In this document: positions 1-8,472 of the stretch, piece by piece
How positions within the stretch are numbered: position 1 is the stretch's first letter
Layout: the number at the start of each line of letters is the position of its first letter
Origin: Candidatus Heimdallarchaeota archaeon
GTDB lineage: Archaea > Asgardarchaeota > Heimdallarchaeia > Heimdallarchaeales > Kariarchaeaceae
NCBI GenBank assembly: GCA_030149205.1
Contig: JASBSB010000004.1
Coordinates: 1-34,057 of the forward strand
DNA: 34,057 nt
Direction of reading: 5' to 3'
The notes under the pieces: model-generated
The model's input: only the letters and a program-made list of their open reading frames with translations
Database searches by the model: none
What the model was told of the DNA's origin: nothing
Made by a program: the position numbers and the translations under genes

Positions 1-120
1 TCTGAAGCAGCGATCACGCCTCCTGCGGGATCATAAGGCTAAAAACAAGCGGAAGAGCCTGCTGTGCTCTGTGGTCTGGTACAACCACGGAATCCGAGCT
101 CAGGGGGTGATCCCAGTGTA
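1..120. ncRNA. GC-rich hairpin-rich edge segment, candidate structured RNA (partial, unidentified)
   Basis: The first 120 bases are clearly richer in GC than the flanking DNA, a usual mark of structural RNA in an AT-rich archaeal genome. Visible pairings are GGGATCA (27-33) with TGATCCC (108-114), AGAGC (54-58) with GCTCT (66-70), GTGGT (71-75) with ACCAC (84-88), and GCAG (7-10) with CTGC (23-26). The 27-114 span has tRNA-like length and a 7-bp end helix, but no acceptable D, anticodon or T arm on either strand. I do not recognise SRP RNA, RNase P RNA or 5S rRNA, although the RNA may begin outside the window. Strand is undetermined. Confidence 0.3.
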
Positions 121-185
121 AACGAATTTTGGGACAAGCTTTTCTTCGATATTTATTCTTCGCTTCAAAAAATTGGAATTGGGTT

Positions 186-614
186 TTATATACTCCTCTG
201 TTTTTGCCCAATTGGTCTTGATGATCGAAATGGTCTACCAAGAAGGTCTCGGAGTTTGTATAACTCATATGTATCCTTGTCCTTTGCGAGAATCAGCTCA
301 AAGTCATCAGAGGCAAATTCAGCCATCACCTGCAGACAGACCCCACAGGGGCTGCTTGGCTGGTCATCATCAGTGATAACACTGATTGCTTTTAATTCAG
401 TTTTTCCCTCAGAAATTGCTTTAAAAATTGCTGTTCTTTCCGCACAAACGGTAGGAGTGAAGGAAATGTTTTCAATATTACAACCACCAAACATCTCTCC
501 ACCCTCAATCAGTAACCCAGAACCCACCTTAAAATTGGAATAGGGTGAATATGAATTTTCTTTTGACTTTTCTGCAAGTGTAATTAGCTCTTTTATCTCT
601 TCAGAGGTAACCAT
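186..614 (-). CDS. cdd: Cytidine deaminase
   Basis: Hydrolytic deaminase converting cytidine and deoxycytidine to uridine and deoxyuridine in pyrimidine salvage, in the cytosol. The 142-residue length fits the small homotetrameric class. The zinc site is complete: TVCAERTA gives Cys57 and the proton-shuttle Glu59, and SPCGVC gives Cys90 and Cys93. The substrate-binding stretch YSPYSNFKVGSGL near residue 22 is also typical. The ATG at 614 follows an AT-rich TATA-like stretch about 26 bases upstream, so the mRNA may be leaderless. The last 15 or so residues are basic and poorly conserved. No pathway partner is adjacent. Confidence 0.93.
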   Translation of the reverse strand: MVTSEEIKELITLAEKSKENSYSPYSNFKVGSGLLIEGGEMFGGCNIENISFTPTVCAERTAIFKAISEGKTELKAISVITDDDQPSSPCGVCLQVMAEFASDDFELILAKDKDTYELYKLRDLLGRPFRSSRPIGQKQRSI

Positions 615-649
615 GACATAAAGAGGTTTTATGAATTAATAAAGGTAAA

Positions 650-672
650 GAAAGGGAGTCTTTCTCCCTTTC
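650..672. terminator. 9-bp perfect inverted repeat, possible terminator
   Basis: GAAAGGGAG (650-658) and CTCCCTTTC (664-672) form a perfect 9-bp stem with a 5-base loop. It lies between the minus-strand ORF ending at 686 and the cytidine deaminase start at 614, so it could end the upstream transcript or act as a structured leader. No long U tract follows on the minus strand. Confidence 0.35.
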
Positions 673-685
673 AAGGTTGTGGTTG

Positions 686-922
686 TTAGGATTGATGAAA
701 AAGAAAAGTCTGCTCAAAAGTTGTCCTTCTGTATCCTAAAACTGTTTTACTTTCCTTTTTTTCTAAAATTGGTAGTTCACTATATTGGAAATTCGATTTA
801 TTTTCCTTTTCTAATATCTGCAGGAATGGACCCTTAGGTTGCTTGCTTTCCGTGTGCTCCTCAAGATACGATAGCAAGGTCTGATGTGTCAATAATCTCC
901 TGTTTGAATGAGCTAAATCCAT
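686..922 (-). CDS. Small hypothetical protein (78 aa), uncertain
   Basis: An open frame of 78 residues in the otherwise empty stretch between cytidine deaminase and the DinB-like gene. The protein is hydrophilic and Lys/Glu-rich with no signal peptide or membrane segment, and I recognise no domain. It starts at an ATG and ends 14 bases before a 9-bp hairpin. Nothing but the open frame and its place on the same strand as both neighbours supports it; it could be chance. Confidence 0.3.
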   Translation of the reverse strand: MDLAHSNRRLLTHQTLLSYLEEHTESKQPKGPFLQILEKENKSNFQYSELPILEKKESKTVLGYRRTTFEQTFLFHQS

Positions 923-987
923 AGGGTTCTATGTCATCCATGATATTTAAGAGGATATGGAGAGCACATTAAAAGTAAAAATCCTGT

Positions 988-1470
988 TCAATTATCTTGA
1001 TTTTGAATATGTTGTAGTACTTGATTTAAATGATATATATCATGATCAACAATGACTTGAAATATTTCTTCTACTGAATACAATTTCCCTGTGGCATGCC
1101 TTCCTCTTTTGGAATAATCACTTTCATCAACTGTGTCAAGCAAACTAACAAGATCAGTTTTGTTCTGACTCAACTTTTCAAGCAAATTACCAAAAGATAT
1201 GGTTTCCAACTTTTTAACTTGACTTTTGTTATACCGGTTTAAATCAAAATCTTCAGGGACTCCCTGTCCAGTGAGAATTATTTTTTGAATTAACTGAATC
1301 ATACCCTTTTCTGACTGAACTATGTGTTTTACTACGTCAATTGTGGTCCATCCATCTTCATGTCCTTGAACATTGATATTAAGATCATCATTCGATATTT
1401 TTGAGACTAGTTTATCTCTTTCATCGAGCTTTCGCAATATATACTCATTCAATTCATTTTTTGTTTTCAT
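988..1470 (-). CDS. DinB-like four-helix metal-binding protein
   Basis: Belongs by pattern to the DinB/YfiT superfamily, four-helix bundles that bind a divalent metal and often act as thiol-dependent S-transferases; the substrate here is unknown. The 160-residue length is typical. The three expected metal-ligand histidines are present: His49 in VVKHIVQSE, and His143 and His147 in VDHDIYHLNQ. Trp41 in the DGWT turn is also characteristic. The protein is soluble without signal peptide. It is separated from both neighbours and is probably a single gene. The family call is firm; the reaction cannot be told from sequence. Confidence 0.8.
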   Translation of the reverse strand: MKTKNELNEYILRKLDERDKLVSKISNDDLNINVQGHEDGWTTIDVVKHIVQSEKGMIQLIQKIILTGQGVPEDFDLNRYNKSQVKKLETISFGNLLEKLSQNKTDLVSLLDTVDESDYSKRGRHATGKLYSVEEIFQVIVDHDIYHLNQVLQHIQNQDN

Positions 1471-1570
1471 ACATGTATAACAGCATTTTACATTTTATAC
1501 TTTGAGCAAATAAGATATATGAATACAAAGTTTCTCGAAAATTCAACATAAATTGTTTGGGGTTATATCG

Positions 1571-1602
1571 AATTTTTAAATTCAAACTCAGTTATTACTT
1601 GA
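1571..1602 (+). promoter_or_regulatory. TATA box and leaderless start of the aminotransferase
   Basis: The run aatttttaaa (1571-1580) is centred about 25.5 bases before the ATG at 1602, the distance expected between an archaeal TATA box and the transcription start. This favours a leaderless mRNA and argues against the upstream TTG at 1557. Confidence 0.6.
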
Positions 1603-2783
1603 TGCAGAGTCATACTCCAACTAACGAAAAAAATTGGGAAGCAGACAGATTAAAAATTCTCAGACCTTCAGGAATTCGAAAAATGTTTGAACGTGCACAA
1701 GGAATTGAGGGTGTAATTTCCCTAGGAATTGGAGCTCCAGACGTAACTCCTCCAAATGGGTTAATTGACGCACTTAAAATCCAAACTGATAATCCTGTTG
1801 CTCATAAATATTCGTTAAATTCAGGGATAATTCCTTTAAGAGAGAAAATCGCAGATCGATATAAAGAAAGATATGGTTTTGACTACGATTCAAAGAATGT
1901 TCTGATAAGTACTGGGGGTACAGAATTTATGTTTGCAGCATTGATGGCACTCCTGAACCCCAAAGATGAAATACTTATTCCTGATCCGGGCTTTGTATAT
2001 TATCCAAGCATGCCAAAAATTTTTGGGGCCGTTCCAGTTCCATTAAATTTAGATGATAATTTCCAAATTAATATCGATGATTTAGTTGAAAAATTAACTC
2101 CTAAAACCAAAGGTTTGATAATGAACTCTCCAGGCAACCCAACTGGAGCGGTGTATTCGAGAGAAATTGTGAAACAGATATCTGAGATAGCAGTAGATAA
2201 CAACCTCTTCATCTTATCCGATGAGGTCTATGAATATATGATATTTCAAGGATATGAACATCATTCTTTCGCTGAGTTCGCCCCAGAAAATACCATAATT
2301 TTGAATTCTTTCTCAAAATCCTATTGTGTTCCTGGCTGGAGAATAGGCTTTGGATTGGCACCTAATCAGTTTATGCATTCCATTTCTAAGCTTCACCCAT
2401 TCATTGTTGCAAACACTAACACTTTGTACCAATTCGCCATAAATGAGTTCTTTGGAACAACCGAGGAGCAAGCTTATTTCTCAAAAGTTTCAAAAATTAT
2501 GGAGGATAGAAATGAGGTGACCTACGAGGCATTCAATAAGATTCCTTCAGTTTCACTAAATAAATCACATGGATCATTTTATTCATTCCCCAAAGTTAGT
2601 GACTCAATATCTACAAATCCTGGTGAGGTATATGTCGAGAGAGCCTTTAAAGAGGCAAAGGTTGTGTTGGTACCAGGGAGTGAGTTTGGAGATTCTAGAA
2701 ATGATCATTTTAGAATTAGCTATGGAAGTGCTTCAACAGAGGAAATTAAAGAAGCTGCGGAAAGATTGATTGCAATATCTTAG
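1602..2783 (+). CDS. Class I/II PLP-dependent aminotransferase, AspC-like
   Basis: Fold-type I aminotransferase that moves an amino group between an amino acid and a 2-oxo acid; aspartate or another common amino acid is the likely substrate but specificity cannot be read. Visible signatures, numbered from the ATG at 1602: the glycine-rich STGGTEF loop, the NSPGNPTG motif, the SDEVYE motif with the pyridine-binding Asp and Tyr, the PLP lysine Lys239 in SFSKSYCVPGWR, and a near-C-terminal FRISYG arginine for the substrate carboxylate. The 393-residue length is normal. The frame stays open back to a TTG at 1557, but the TATA box at 1571-1580 places the start at 1602. It stands alone on this strand. 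Confidence 0.9.
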   Translation: MQSHTPTNEKNWEADRLKILRPSGIRKMFERAQGIEGVISLGIGAPDVTPPNGLIDALKIQTDNPVAHKYSLNSGIIPLREKIADRYKERYGFDYDSKNVLISTGGTEFMFAALMALLNPKDEILIPDPGFVYYPSMPKIFGAVPVPLNLDDNFQINIDDLVEKLTPKTKGLIMNSPGNPTGAVYSREIVKQISEIAVDNNLFILSDEVYEYMIFQGYEHHSFAEFAPENTIILNSFSKSYCVPGWRIGFGLAPNQFMHSISKLHPFIVANTNTLYQFAINEFFGTTEEQAYFSKVSKIMEDRNEVTYEAFNKIPSVSLNKSHGSFYSFPKVSDSISTNPGEVYVERAFKEAKVVLVPGSEFGDSRNDHFRISYGSASTEEIKEAAERLIAIS

Positions 2784-2859
2784 CGTGTTTTTACCATTTA
2801 TGTCTAAAATCCATTACCTAAATAAATCTAAGAAGTTTAAACCTAAGAATTCACTACTA

Positions 2860-3477
2860 TTATAAGTCTAAGAAGTTTGTAATTTCAGAATACCTTATAA
2901 TTTCCATAAAAGGTCCGTTTGTTGAAGGATACATCACATTTATTCGGTTCATCTCATTTACTGCCTGGATCCCCTTAGTATTTACAATTATTATGCCTCT
3001 GTGTAGATTTGCCTGTAACAGCGTTTTTTCAACCTTCTGGATCTTTCTATAATCTAAGGGCTTTTTCGTATCAAAATAGAAAACTCCAATTTCAGACCCA
3101 TCTTCGAACCGTAGAATTATGGGGATAAAATTTGATTCATAAGATCGCTTAGGTTTAGTCTTCAAGCCATGACATATATCTGCTTTATAGATACTCCTCA
3201 AATATTTTAACACGTTTAGAAACCTGTCTGGATTTTTCACAATTGAACTATTCGGAGTCTTAAGAGTATGAATTCTCAATGATCCGTTATACCTAGATAA
3301 AATTGTCCCAACCTCATCTTCAAATGAGAACGGGAAAGAGAATAATGACTCATAATCTCTTACAACCTCATCTAGGTTAGTATCAACCTCGTATGCGTTA
3401 ATTACCGAATCTAGATACATCAGGTTTGAAGCCTCTGTATCTGGATTGTAGTAACCATTTTTGTTTGAACCTAACAT
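2860..3477 (-). CDS. Hypothetical soluble protein (205 aa)
   Basis: I do not recognise this protein. It is a mixed alpha/beta soluble protein without membrane segments. The C-terminal half alternates strands and helices: a strand IGVFYFDTKK, a helix, a strand HRGIIIVNTKG, a helix, then a final strand and FLDL. This order, with an acidic residue before a strand ending in Lys-Lys, loosely resembles the Mrr/PD-(D/E)xK nuclease-like core or the jaw fold of RPB5, but no active site is convincing. It is convergent with the aminotransferase (76-base gap) and divergent from the 760-residue protein gene, so it is transcribed alone. Confidence 0.65.
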   Translation of the reverse strand: MLGSNKNGYYNPDTEASNLMYLDSVINAYEVDTNLDEVVRDYESLFSFPFSFEDEVGTILSRYNGSLRIHTLKTPNSSIVKNPDRFLNVLKYLRSIYKADICHGLKTKPKRSYESNFIPIILRFEDGSEIGVFYFDTKKPLDYRKIQKVEKTLLQANLHRGIIIVNTKGIQAVNEMNRINVMYPSTNGPFMEIIRYSEITNFLDL

Positions 3478-3805
3478 TTAACCACTTGCTTGTTCAGCAG
3501 AATACTTGCAGTAAATGAGTTTATAAATTTCATGGAATCAATTTTAAAAAGTGAACAAAATAAAAAAACAATACCCTAATAATATTTGGGTAATCCCTAA
3601 CTTTGTAAATTTGATAAAACAATGGTTTTCTTTGATACGAAAATTCGAAAATCAGTTAAACCAATTGTCAATAATTTTTGAGAATTAATCCTCTGACTCT
3701 AAAACTGCTAAATTGCTAAGCTAACTAAACACTGACTTTGATAATCGAAGAAGGAAACGCAATGGTTTAATAGTCCCGCAAAAAAATATAATTGCATATT
3801 AGCAA
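3478..3805. other. Divergent intergenic region
   Basis: This 328-base AT-rich stretch separates two divergently read genes and should hold both promoters. For the rightward gene the candidate TATA boxes are tttaata (about 3763-3769) and atataatt (3787-3794). I see no RNA gene, repeat or credible small ORF. Confidence 0.5.
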
Positions 3806-6088
3806 ATGTCAAACAAAACAAAACCCAGAGTAAGTCTCTTGGATTTCGGAAGGGTTAGAACACCAATTGTTGATATTTTGATTAAGCTTGAAGAGTTAGA
3901 GACTGTAATTATTAGCTCTAATTTATTAGATTTTGATCTTCCTAATCCTGAGGGTAGTGTGATTAATCATTATCCCTTGGAACTGATGAATGTTTTACAT
4001 CAAACCACAAAAAATATCAAGGAAAATTTTCCTGTACCTTCAAAGATCAAAAGTGAAATCGACAACAACCAACACCTTCCCTTTAATTTAAGCTCAGATG
4101 AAGTTGACATTCTATACAACATAAATTTAATTGAAAAATCCTCTAACAGTTTAATAAAAGCGTATGATATTTTAGAAGGTCAGACAAGGTTAAACAATAT
4201 TGACCTATACCCCTTAATAACCAAAGAAATACAGTTAAATATCTTTCAAAAGGGGAAATGGGCCCCTTTGCGTTACTACGTAAGAAGCGGAGAGATTCCA
4301 TTTTCTGAAGATGACTGGATAAAAATTTGTAATACAAGAGGTATTGAAGAATGTAAGAAGGGAATGTTACAGTCTGATGTCAAACAAATATATGGATTAG
4401 AGTTGTTGAATGATGCAAAGCTAGATCCAAGGGTTGTGGAGGTATTTTCCAATTCTGATTTGTTACTGTTCTCGTTCACAGATCTTCTTTCTTATTTGAT
4501 TTTCTTCTCATCTAAGCAGTTGTATGAACAGATAAAAAAAGCAGCACCACTAAACAAATCTGTATTCATTTTTGATAAGAATCTGCTAAAAGAACCAACT
4601 GATAGAGAATTGGAGTTAATTTCTCTCCTAAAGATAAAACCAAAGGATGCAAGCTCTCTGTTTACGGATAAATTGGCAGAATTATGTGATTATGTAATTG
4701 TAGAAGAAGAATCAAGTTTTACCAAGATGTTAAGAGAAAATGGCTTAAAAGTATTACAAGAATTCTACTCACAACTGAGTACAGTGGATCAAATTGATGA
4801 TTTGTACAAATCTGAGTTTTTATCAAACCTGTTTAACATAGCAAAAATAGATCTAGCTGGACTTAAACCTCAAATAAACAAAAATAACAATAGTTCTTCT
4901 CCAACAAATCCTTCAGATAAAGCAGAAACTGTAGAATCAAATAATTCTAAGATTGATAAAGATTCAAGTAAAAATGAGAATACAGATGGTGATACTCAGG
5001 CTAATGGTGTGGAGACTATTCAAAAAGAGGAAAAATTAGAAAAACCTGAGAATGGGTCTGAAATTCCAGCTTCTACAATTGTAGAAGAAGTACAGGAAGA
5101 ACATGGATTTAGCCCAGATGAGAGTGAGACCTTAGAAGAAACCTTAAACAGAGCTTTATCAGCCTTGTCAGTAGAAAGTATTACTGATGTAAATAGACCT
5201 GAAATTCAATGGATACTCTCACTCTGTGATCAAGACCATGAGAAAGAGGTTCAGGTACTTTCCTTCATTATGAACAAATTTATCAATATCGAAAGTTTTG
5301 AATCAAAAAGAAAGTATGTTTCTTTACTTGGATTGTTTTATGATTTTTATAGACAAACAATGGTTCAAATTGCAACCAAAGAAATAAATGATTCAATTGA
5401 GAGCAAATCAGAGGAGATATTAAATAATTATGGAAAAAGCTTTCAAATTTTACGTGATGAGATCCCTGACTTCGCTGAAAGAATTGTCAAAAATGTTGTA
5501 ACATCTGTTTGCACAATTAAAGATGATCCTGTTGTAAACGAGCTAGGAAAGGTAACTGTATTGCAACTCGTACTCCCCTCAAAAAATCTTTCCAGAATTG
5601 CAATATCTGGGATTTTAACAATGCTTTCATCAAATCCAAATTCTCCACCACCTGAACTTTGGAATATTTTGACAGGATTTAGTGGGAGCATGGTCGGTGT
5701 CGAAATGATTACAAACTTTACCAAAGATACTGCTGAGGAACTGATTCGTAAATCTGCTCTACTTCGTTACACAGGCTCTTACATCACCACAATTAATAAA
5801 ATACTAAATGCTTGGTCATCTGGCGATAGCAATTTGGTTTCCTCTCTAGCTGGGGGATACCTCCCTAACCAAACTCTTAGAAAATTGGAGAGACTCGAAC
5901 TGGCCAGGAACATCAAGAGACTTAGGACTATCCCATTAGAGACGTTAGCAGATATATCGAATATGGATACCAAAACAATTGAAAGCATGATTGCTGAGAT
6001 GGCATTAAAAGATAATCTCAATGTTAAAATGGAAATGATAGACAATAGAATGATTGTTGTATATGAAGGATCAGATGAAGACATCTAG
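3806..6088 (+). CDS. CofD-like (degenerate) domain fused to helical/winged-helix C-terminus (760 aa)
   Basis: A large soluble protein with three parts. Residues 1 to about 345 resemble the CofD/YvcK fold (2-phospho-L-lactate transferase of F420 synthesis): the strand SDLLLFSFTDLLSYL near 220, where CofD has a nucleotide/metal-binding loop, and the closing strands CDYVIVEEE and NGLKVL match that layout. The N-terminal GGTGG loop is replaced by LLDFGRVRTP, so catalysis is probably lost. Residues about 360-446 are a disordered Asn/Ser/Glu-rich linker. Residues about 446-690 are mostly helical, followed by a winged helix (about 695-750), an order like that of PCI-domain scaffold proteins. It stands alone, divergent from its left neighbour. 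The CofD and PCI links are my inference from pattern; the coding call is firm. Confidence 0.7.
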   Translation: MSNKTKPRVSLLDFGRVRTPIVDILIKLEELETVIISSNLLDFDLPNPEGSVINHYPLELMNVLHQTTKNIKENFPVPSKIKSEIDNNQHLPFNLSSDEVDILYNINLIEKSSNSLIKAYDILEGQTRLNNIDLYPLITKEIQLNIFQKGKWAPLRYYVRSGEIPFSEDDWIKICNTRGIEECKKGMLQSDVKQIYGLELLNDAKLDPRVVEVFSNSDLLLFSFTDLLSYLIFFSSKQLYEQIKKAAPLNKSVFIFDKNLLKEPTDRELELISLLKIKPKDASSLFTDKLAELCDYVIVEEESSFTKMLRENGLKVLQEFYSQLSTVDQIDDLYKSEFLSNLFNIAKIDLAGLKPQINKNNNSSSPTNPSDKAETVESNNSKIDKDSSKNENTDGDTQANGVETIQKEEKLEKPENGSEIPASTIVEEVQEEHGFSPDESETLEETLNRALSALSVESITDVNRPEIQWILSLCDQDHEKEVQVLSFIMNKFINIESFESKRKYVSLLGLFYDFYRQTMVQIATKEINDSIESKSEEILNNYGKSFQILRDEIPDFAERIVKNVVTSVCTIKDDPVVNELGKVTVLQLVLPSKNLSRIAISGILTMLSSNPNSPPPELWNILTGFSGSMVGVEMITNFTKDTAEELIRKSALLRYTGSYITTINKILNAWSSGDSNLVSSLAGGYLPNQTLRKLERLELARNIKRLRTIPLETLADISNMDTKTIESMIAEMALKDNLNVKMEMIDNRMIVVYEGSDEDI

Positions 6089-6107
6089 GAATAATTTTTA
6101 ACCAAAT

Positions 6108-6740
6108 TTAACTTCTTAGATCAATTCTCTGTATGACTACCTGTTTAAAGGAGTAAAGCATTAATATCAATGAAAATATTAACAAAGAAGGTACATAAGG
6201 ACCTAGAAATGAAGCCACTACTGGACTTAGGAGCGCAGCGATTGAGGGTGTACAGCATGAAACCAAGCTGGCAGATGCACTGACAGTTGCCCCAATTGAC
6301 GCGGTTGAAGAACTCAAGATCTCTCCCTTAGCACCATCTTCTATAGTCTTAATACTACATTTCGTTGGAAGTGAGAAAAATGATGAATAAATAACACCAA
6401 TAAATAAACTAATCACAACAAAATATAAGCCAGGGTAATATCTTACAAATAAACTCCAATTCTGGGTGAAGTTAATTCTTACACTGTCAGCTGTGAAATA
6501 TAACCCTGGTACCAAATAGAAATATCTTGCGATTGACCCCGTCAAAGTCATTAACAGGGATAATGATCCAAAAAAGAAAATCAGAAATAAAATCCCGAAC
6601 TTCTTTACAACTGTTTTAGGAAGATACAAAGATTCAGGATTTCTAGAAATAATGTACGCTGTGTATACAATAGGGATAAGCATTGCAGCTATCGGAATAC
6701 CAAAGGTTTGTATCCCCTGTATCCAGTAGTTCATAATCAT
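6108..6740 (-). CDS. Polytopic membrane protein with intramembrane Cys-Cys motif
   Basis: A 210-residue integral membrane protein with about five hydrophobic segments, at roughly residues 10-30, 45-68, 105-123, 145-175 and 178-198. The fourth segment contains SASLVSCCTPSIAAL: a vicinal cysteine pair followed by Thr-Pro in a small-residue-rich helix. Similar Cys-Cys pairs in membrane helices occur in small metal carriers such as MerT. It lies on the same strand as the longin-like/MinD pair, 51 bases downstream, and within 2 kb of haem A synthase; a role in metal or haem handling is only a guess. It is convergent with the 760-residue protein gene with a 19-base gap. Confidence 0.65.
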   Translation of the reverse strand: MIMNYWIQGIQTFGIPIAAMLIPIVYTAYIISRNPESLYLPKTVVKKFGILFLIFFFGSLSLLMTLTGSIARYFYLVPGLYFTADSVRINFTQNWSLFVRYYPGLYFVVISLFIGVIYSSFFSLPTKCSIKTIEDGAKGEILSSSTASIGATVSASASLVSCCTPSIAALLSPVVASFLGPYVPSLLIFSLILMLYSFKQVVIQRIDLRS

Positions 6741-6791
6741 ATAATAAGTTGTGAAAAATATATATATTTAGTAATAAAAATCGGAACTTGA

Positions 6792-7424
6792 TTAAGAAAT
6801 GAAATAATGAATTTTACCTGCTTTGTTTTCTTGGCCAATAATCCCCTTTCTCAGGAGTTGTTGAATTACAGGTATTAATTTTATAGGCTTTTCTCCCATC
6901 ATGATGGATAATTCCTCAATATCACATTCCCTAACCTTCAGCATCTCTCTTGCCACCCTAGCTTCATCTGTTGGTAAGGTGAGTAAGGTCTGAGAAGTTA
7001 AGGTATTTTTTGGATCAACTCTGGTTTCTTCTACTTCAGATAATCCCAATATCTCAATAACATTTGCCTTAAATGATTCGAAATCCTTGGTGTCTCCCTT
7101 CCAATTATCTATTTTTGATTTGTATCTTTTTAAGAAAGTTACACCAATCTGTTTAATTTTGTCTAGAGCCTCATCTGATTGATTAGAAACCATAACTATA
7201 AAGAACTCTCCCGCTCTTTCACTCACAAAAAGAAAAGGGCCAGCAGACAGTTTCGAAAAATAATTTCCTGTGACTTCCTGTACAAAAGATTGCATTGCAA
7301 TGAACATCGCAGAAACCAGGTCTATAGGTGGAGCAATATCTGAAAATATTTCACTGAATGCTGCTCGTCCATCATTTGTAATTATATAAACTGAATGAAC
7401 CCGTAGAACACTCAATCTACGCAT
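6792..7424 (-). CDS. Longin-like domain protein with C-terminal winged helix
   Basis: 210 residues in two domains. Residues about 1-125 follow the longin/SRX pattern: strand HSVYIITNDGRAAF, helix DLVSAMFIAMQSFV, paired strands ending FLFVSERAGEFFIVMVS, a helix with FLKRYKSKIDNWKGD, then a last helix. Longin folds in eukaryotes sit in adaptor, SNARE and GTPase-regulator complexes, and archaea, especially Asgards, carry stand-alone versions. Residues about 145-210 form a winged helix-turn-helix (DIEELSIMMGEKPIKLIPVIQQLLRKGII). The start overlaps the last codons of the upstream MinD-type gene by 8 bases, so the two are translationally coupled and likely work together. Function unknown; the fold call is from pattern only. 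Confidence 0.6.
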   Translation of the reverse strand: MRRLSVLRVHSVYIITNDGRAAFSEIFSDIAPPIDLVSAMFIAMQSFVQEVTGNYFSKLSAGPFLFVSERAGEFFIVMVSNQSDEALDKIKQIGVTFLKRYKSKIDNWKGDTKDFESFKANVIEILGLSEVEETRVDPKNTLTSQTLLTLPTDEARVAREMLKVRECDIEELSIMMGEKPIKLIPVIQQLLRKGIIGQENKAGKIHYFIS

Positions 7425-8280
7425 CCTCCTTTTTATAGATTAATTTTAAGAAACAATCCGCTATCTTTGATATTTCATTGGCTAGCTTTCCATTTGGATT
7501 CACGACTACATGGATAGGTCTTTGTGCACTAACTCCCTCTAGGTAGTACATTGCATATTCAGCCTCTTTCTCAATAACCTCAAAATCTATTGAAATAAAT
7601 CCACAGATGTCCACCTTAGAATCATTCAAATCTTTTAATATCACATCATGAACCAAGGATTTTGTATACTCTTTGGTGTTATCCTCTATAAAAGGGTCAG
7701 GAACCTGATTCAAAATCAATGAAATTGAAGGTTTCAAACTATGGTACAATGTATCTATTATTTGTTTAGTTCCAGTTATGTCTGCGTTTACCAACCTCAT
7801 TGCCAAGATCAAATGCTTGGTTGCTGCGATACAGTTTAGTGACTCAGTAGAGAACCCAGGATTTGTGTCTAAAATTATAAAGTCCACATTCCAAGGGTTA
7901 TCAGGAAGAACTTCATCTACAAGTCCAATCAGTTTATATAACTGGTCTAATGAAGTCTGTTTGTCATAGTTCATCATCGAAGCGATAGCGTCTCCTTTAT
8001 CGTTAGCTAAACCAAGGAAAAGCTTCCCCTCTCCCTCTTTTATGACTAATTCTGTCGCGTCTATCAGTACATCTTCAATGCTCGTTTCAGTAGTGAGGTA
8101 TTGATTTATTGTTGTTTTAGTTGAGTTTGGATAGTAAGTTTGAAGACTAGGAGCACCAAAATCCATATCAATTAAAGCCACACGAAAGCCCTGAGTGACA
8201 AGGTACGCTGCTAAATTCATTGAAAGTAAGGTCTTTCCGGTTCCTCCACGAAGACTGTGCACTGTAAGACTAACTGTCAT
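7417..8280 (-). CDS. ParA/MinD-family P-loop ATPase
   Basis: Deviant-Walker ATPase of the SIMIBI class (ParA/MinD/Mrp group), which dimerises on ATP and positions a cargo on DNA or membrane. The Walker A loop is RGGTGKT (residues 11-17); the usual signature lysine at its first position is arginine, an unusual but conservative change. Switch I is IDMDFGAPS (37 onward) and Walker B is IILDTNPG near 155. The 287-residue length suits a MinD-type protein. The C-terminus lacks an obvious amphipathic membrane anchor. It heads a two-gene unit with the overlapping longin-like gene, the likely partner. A TATA-like actaaaatattta lies about 33 bases upstream of the ATG. Confidence 0.88.
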   Translation of the reverse strand: MTVSLTVHSLRGGTGKTLLSMNLAAYLVTQGFRVALIDMDFGAPSLQTYYPNSTKTTINQYLTTETSIEDVLIDATELVIKEGEGKLFLGLANDKGDAIASMMNYDKQTSLDQLYKLIGLVDEVLPDNPWNVDFIILDTNPGFSTESLNCIAATKHLILAMRLVNADITGTKQIIDTLYHSLKPSISLILNQVPDPFIEDNTKEYTKSLVHDVILKDLNDSKVDICGFISIDFEVIEKEAEYAMYYLEGVSAQRPIHVVVNPNGKLANEISKIADCFLKLIYKKEDA

Positions 8281-8440
8281 TTACTTAATATACCTATTTT
8301 CCTTCTCACTAAAATATTTATGTTCGGTACTTATTGTAATTAGTAAATTTATAATTATAACACATGATTTATAAAAATCAGGCTATATTTCAAGTACACA
8401 CTGTGAATAACAAGGAATTAGACAGGATTACAAAAAATAG

Positions 8441-8472
8441 TCTTATAAGCATTTGAAAATTAGGAATAATTG
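8441..8472 (+). promoter_or_regulatory. TATA box and leaderless GTG start of haem A synthase
   Basis: TTATAA (8443-8448) is centred 26.5 bases before the GTG at 8472, the canonical archaeal spacing to the transcription start. It supports the GTG as first base of a leaderless mRNA. Confidence 0.65.

Noticed and set aside
27..114. Possible tRNA with a 7-bp acceptor-like helix
   Set aside because: Length 88 fits a long-arm tRNA, but no D arm, five-pair anticodon arm or T loop can be formed on either strand.
14..543. Overlapping open frames on both strands at the left edge
   Set aside because: They are shadows of the cytidine deaminase gene and of the GC-rich edge segment, without domain content.
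1557..1601. TTG start adding 15 residues to the aminotransferase
   Set aside because: The TATA box at 1571-1580 lies within this extension, so the ATG at 1602 is the better start.
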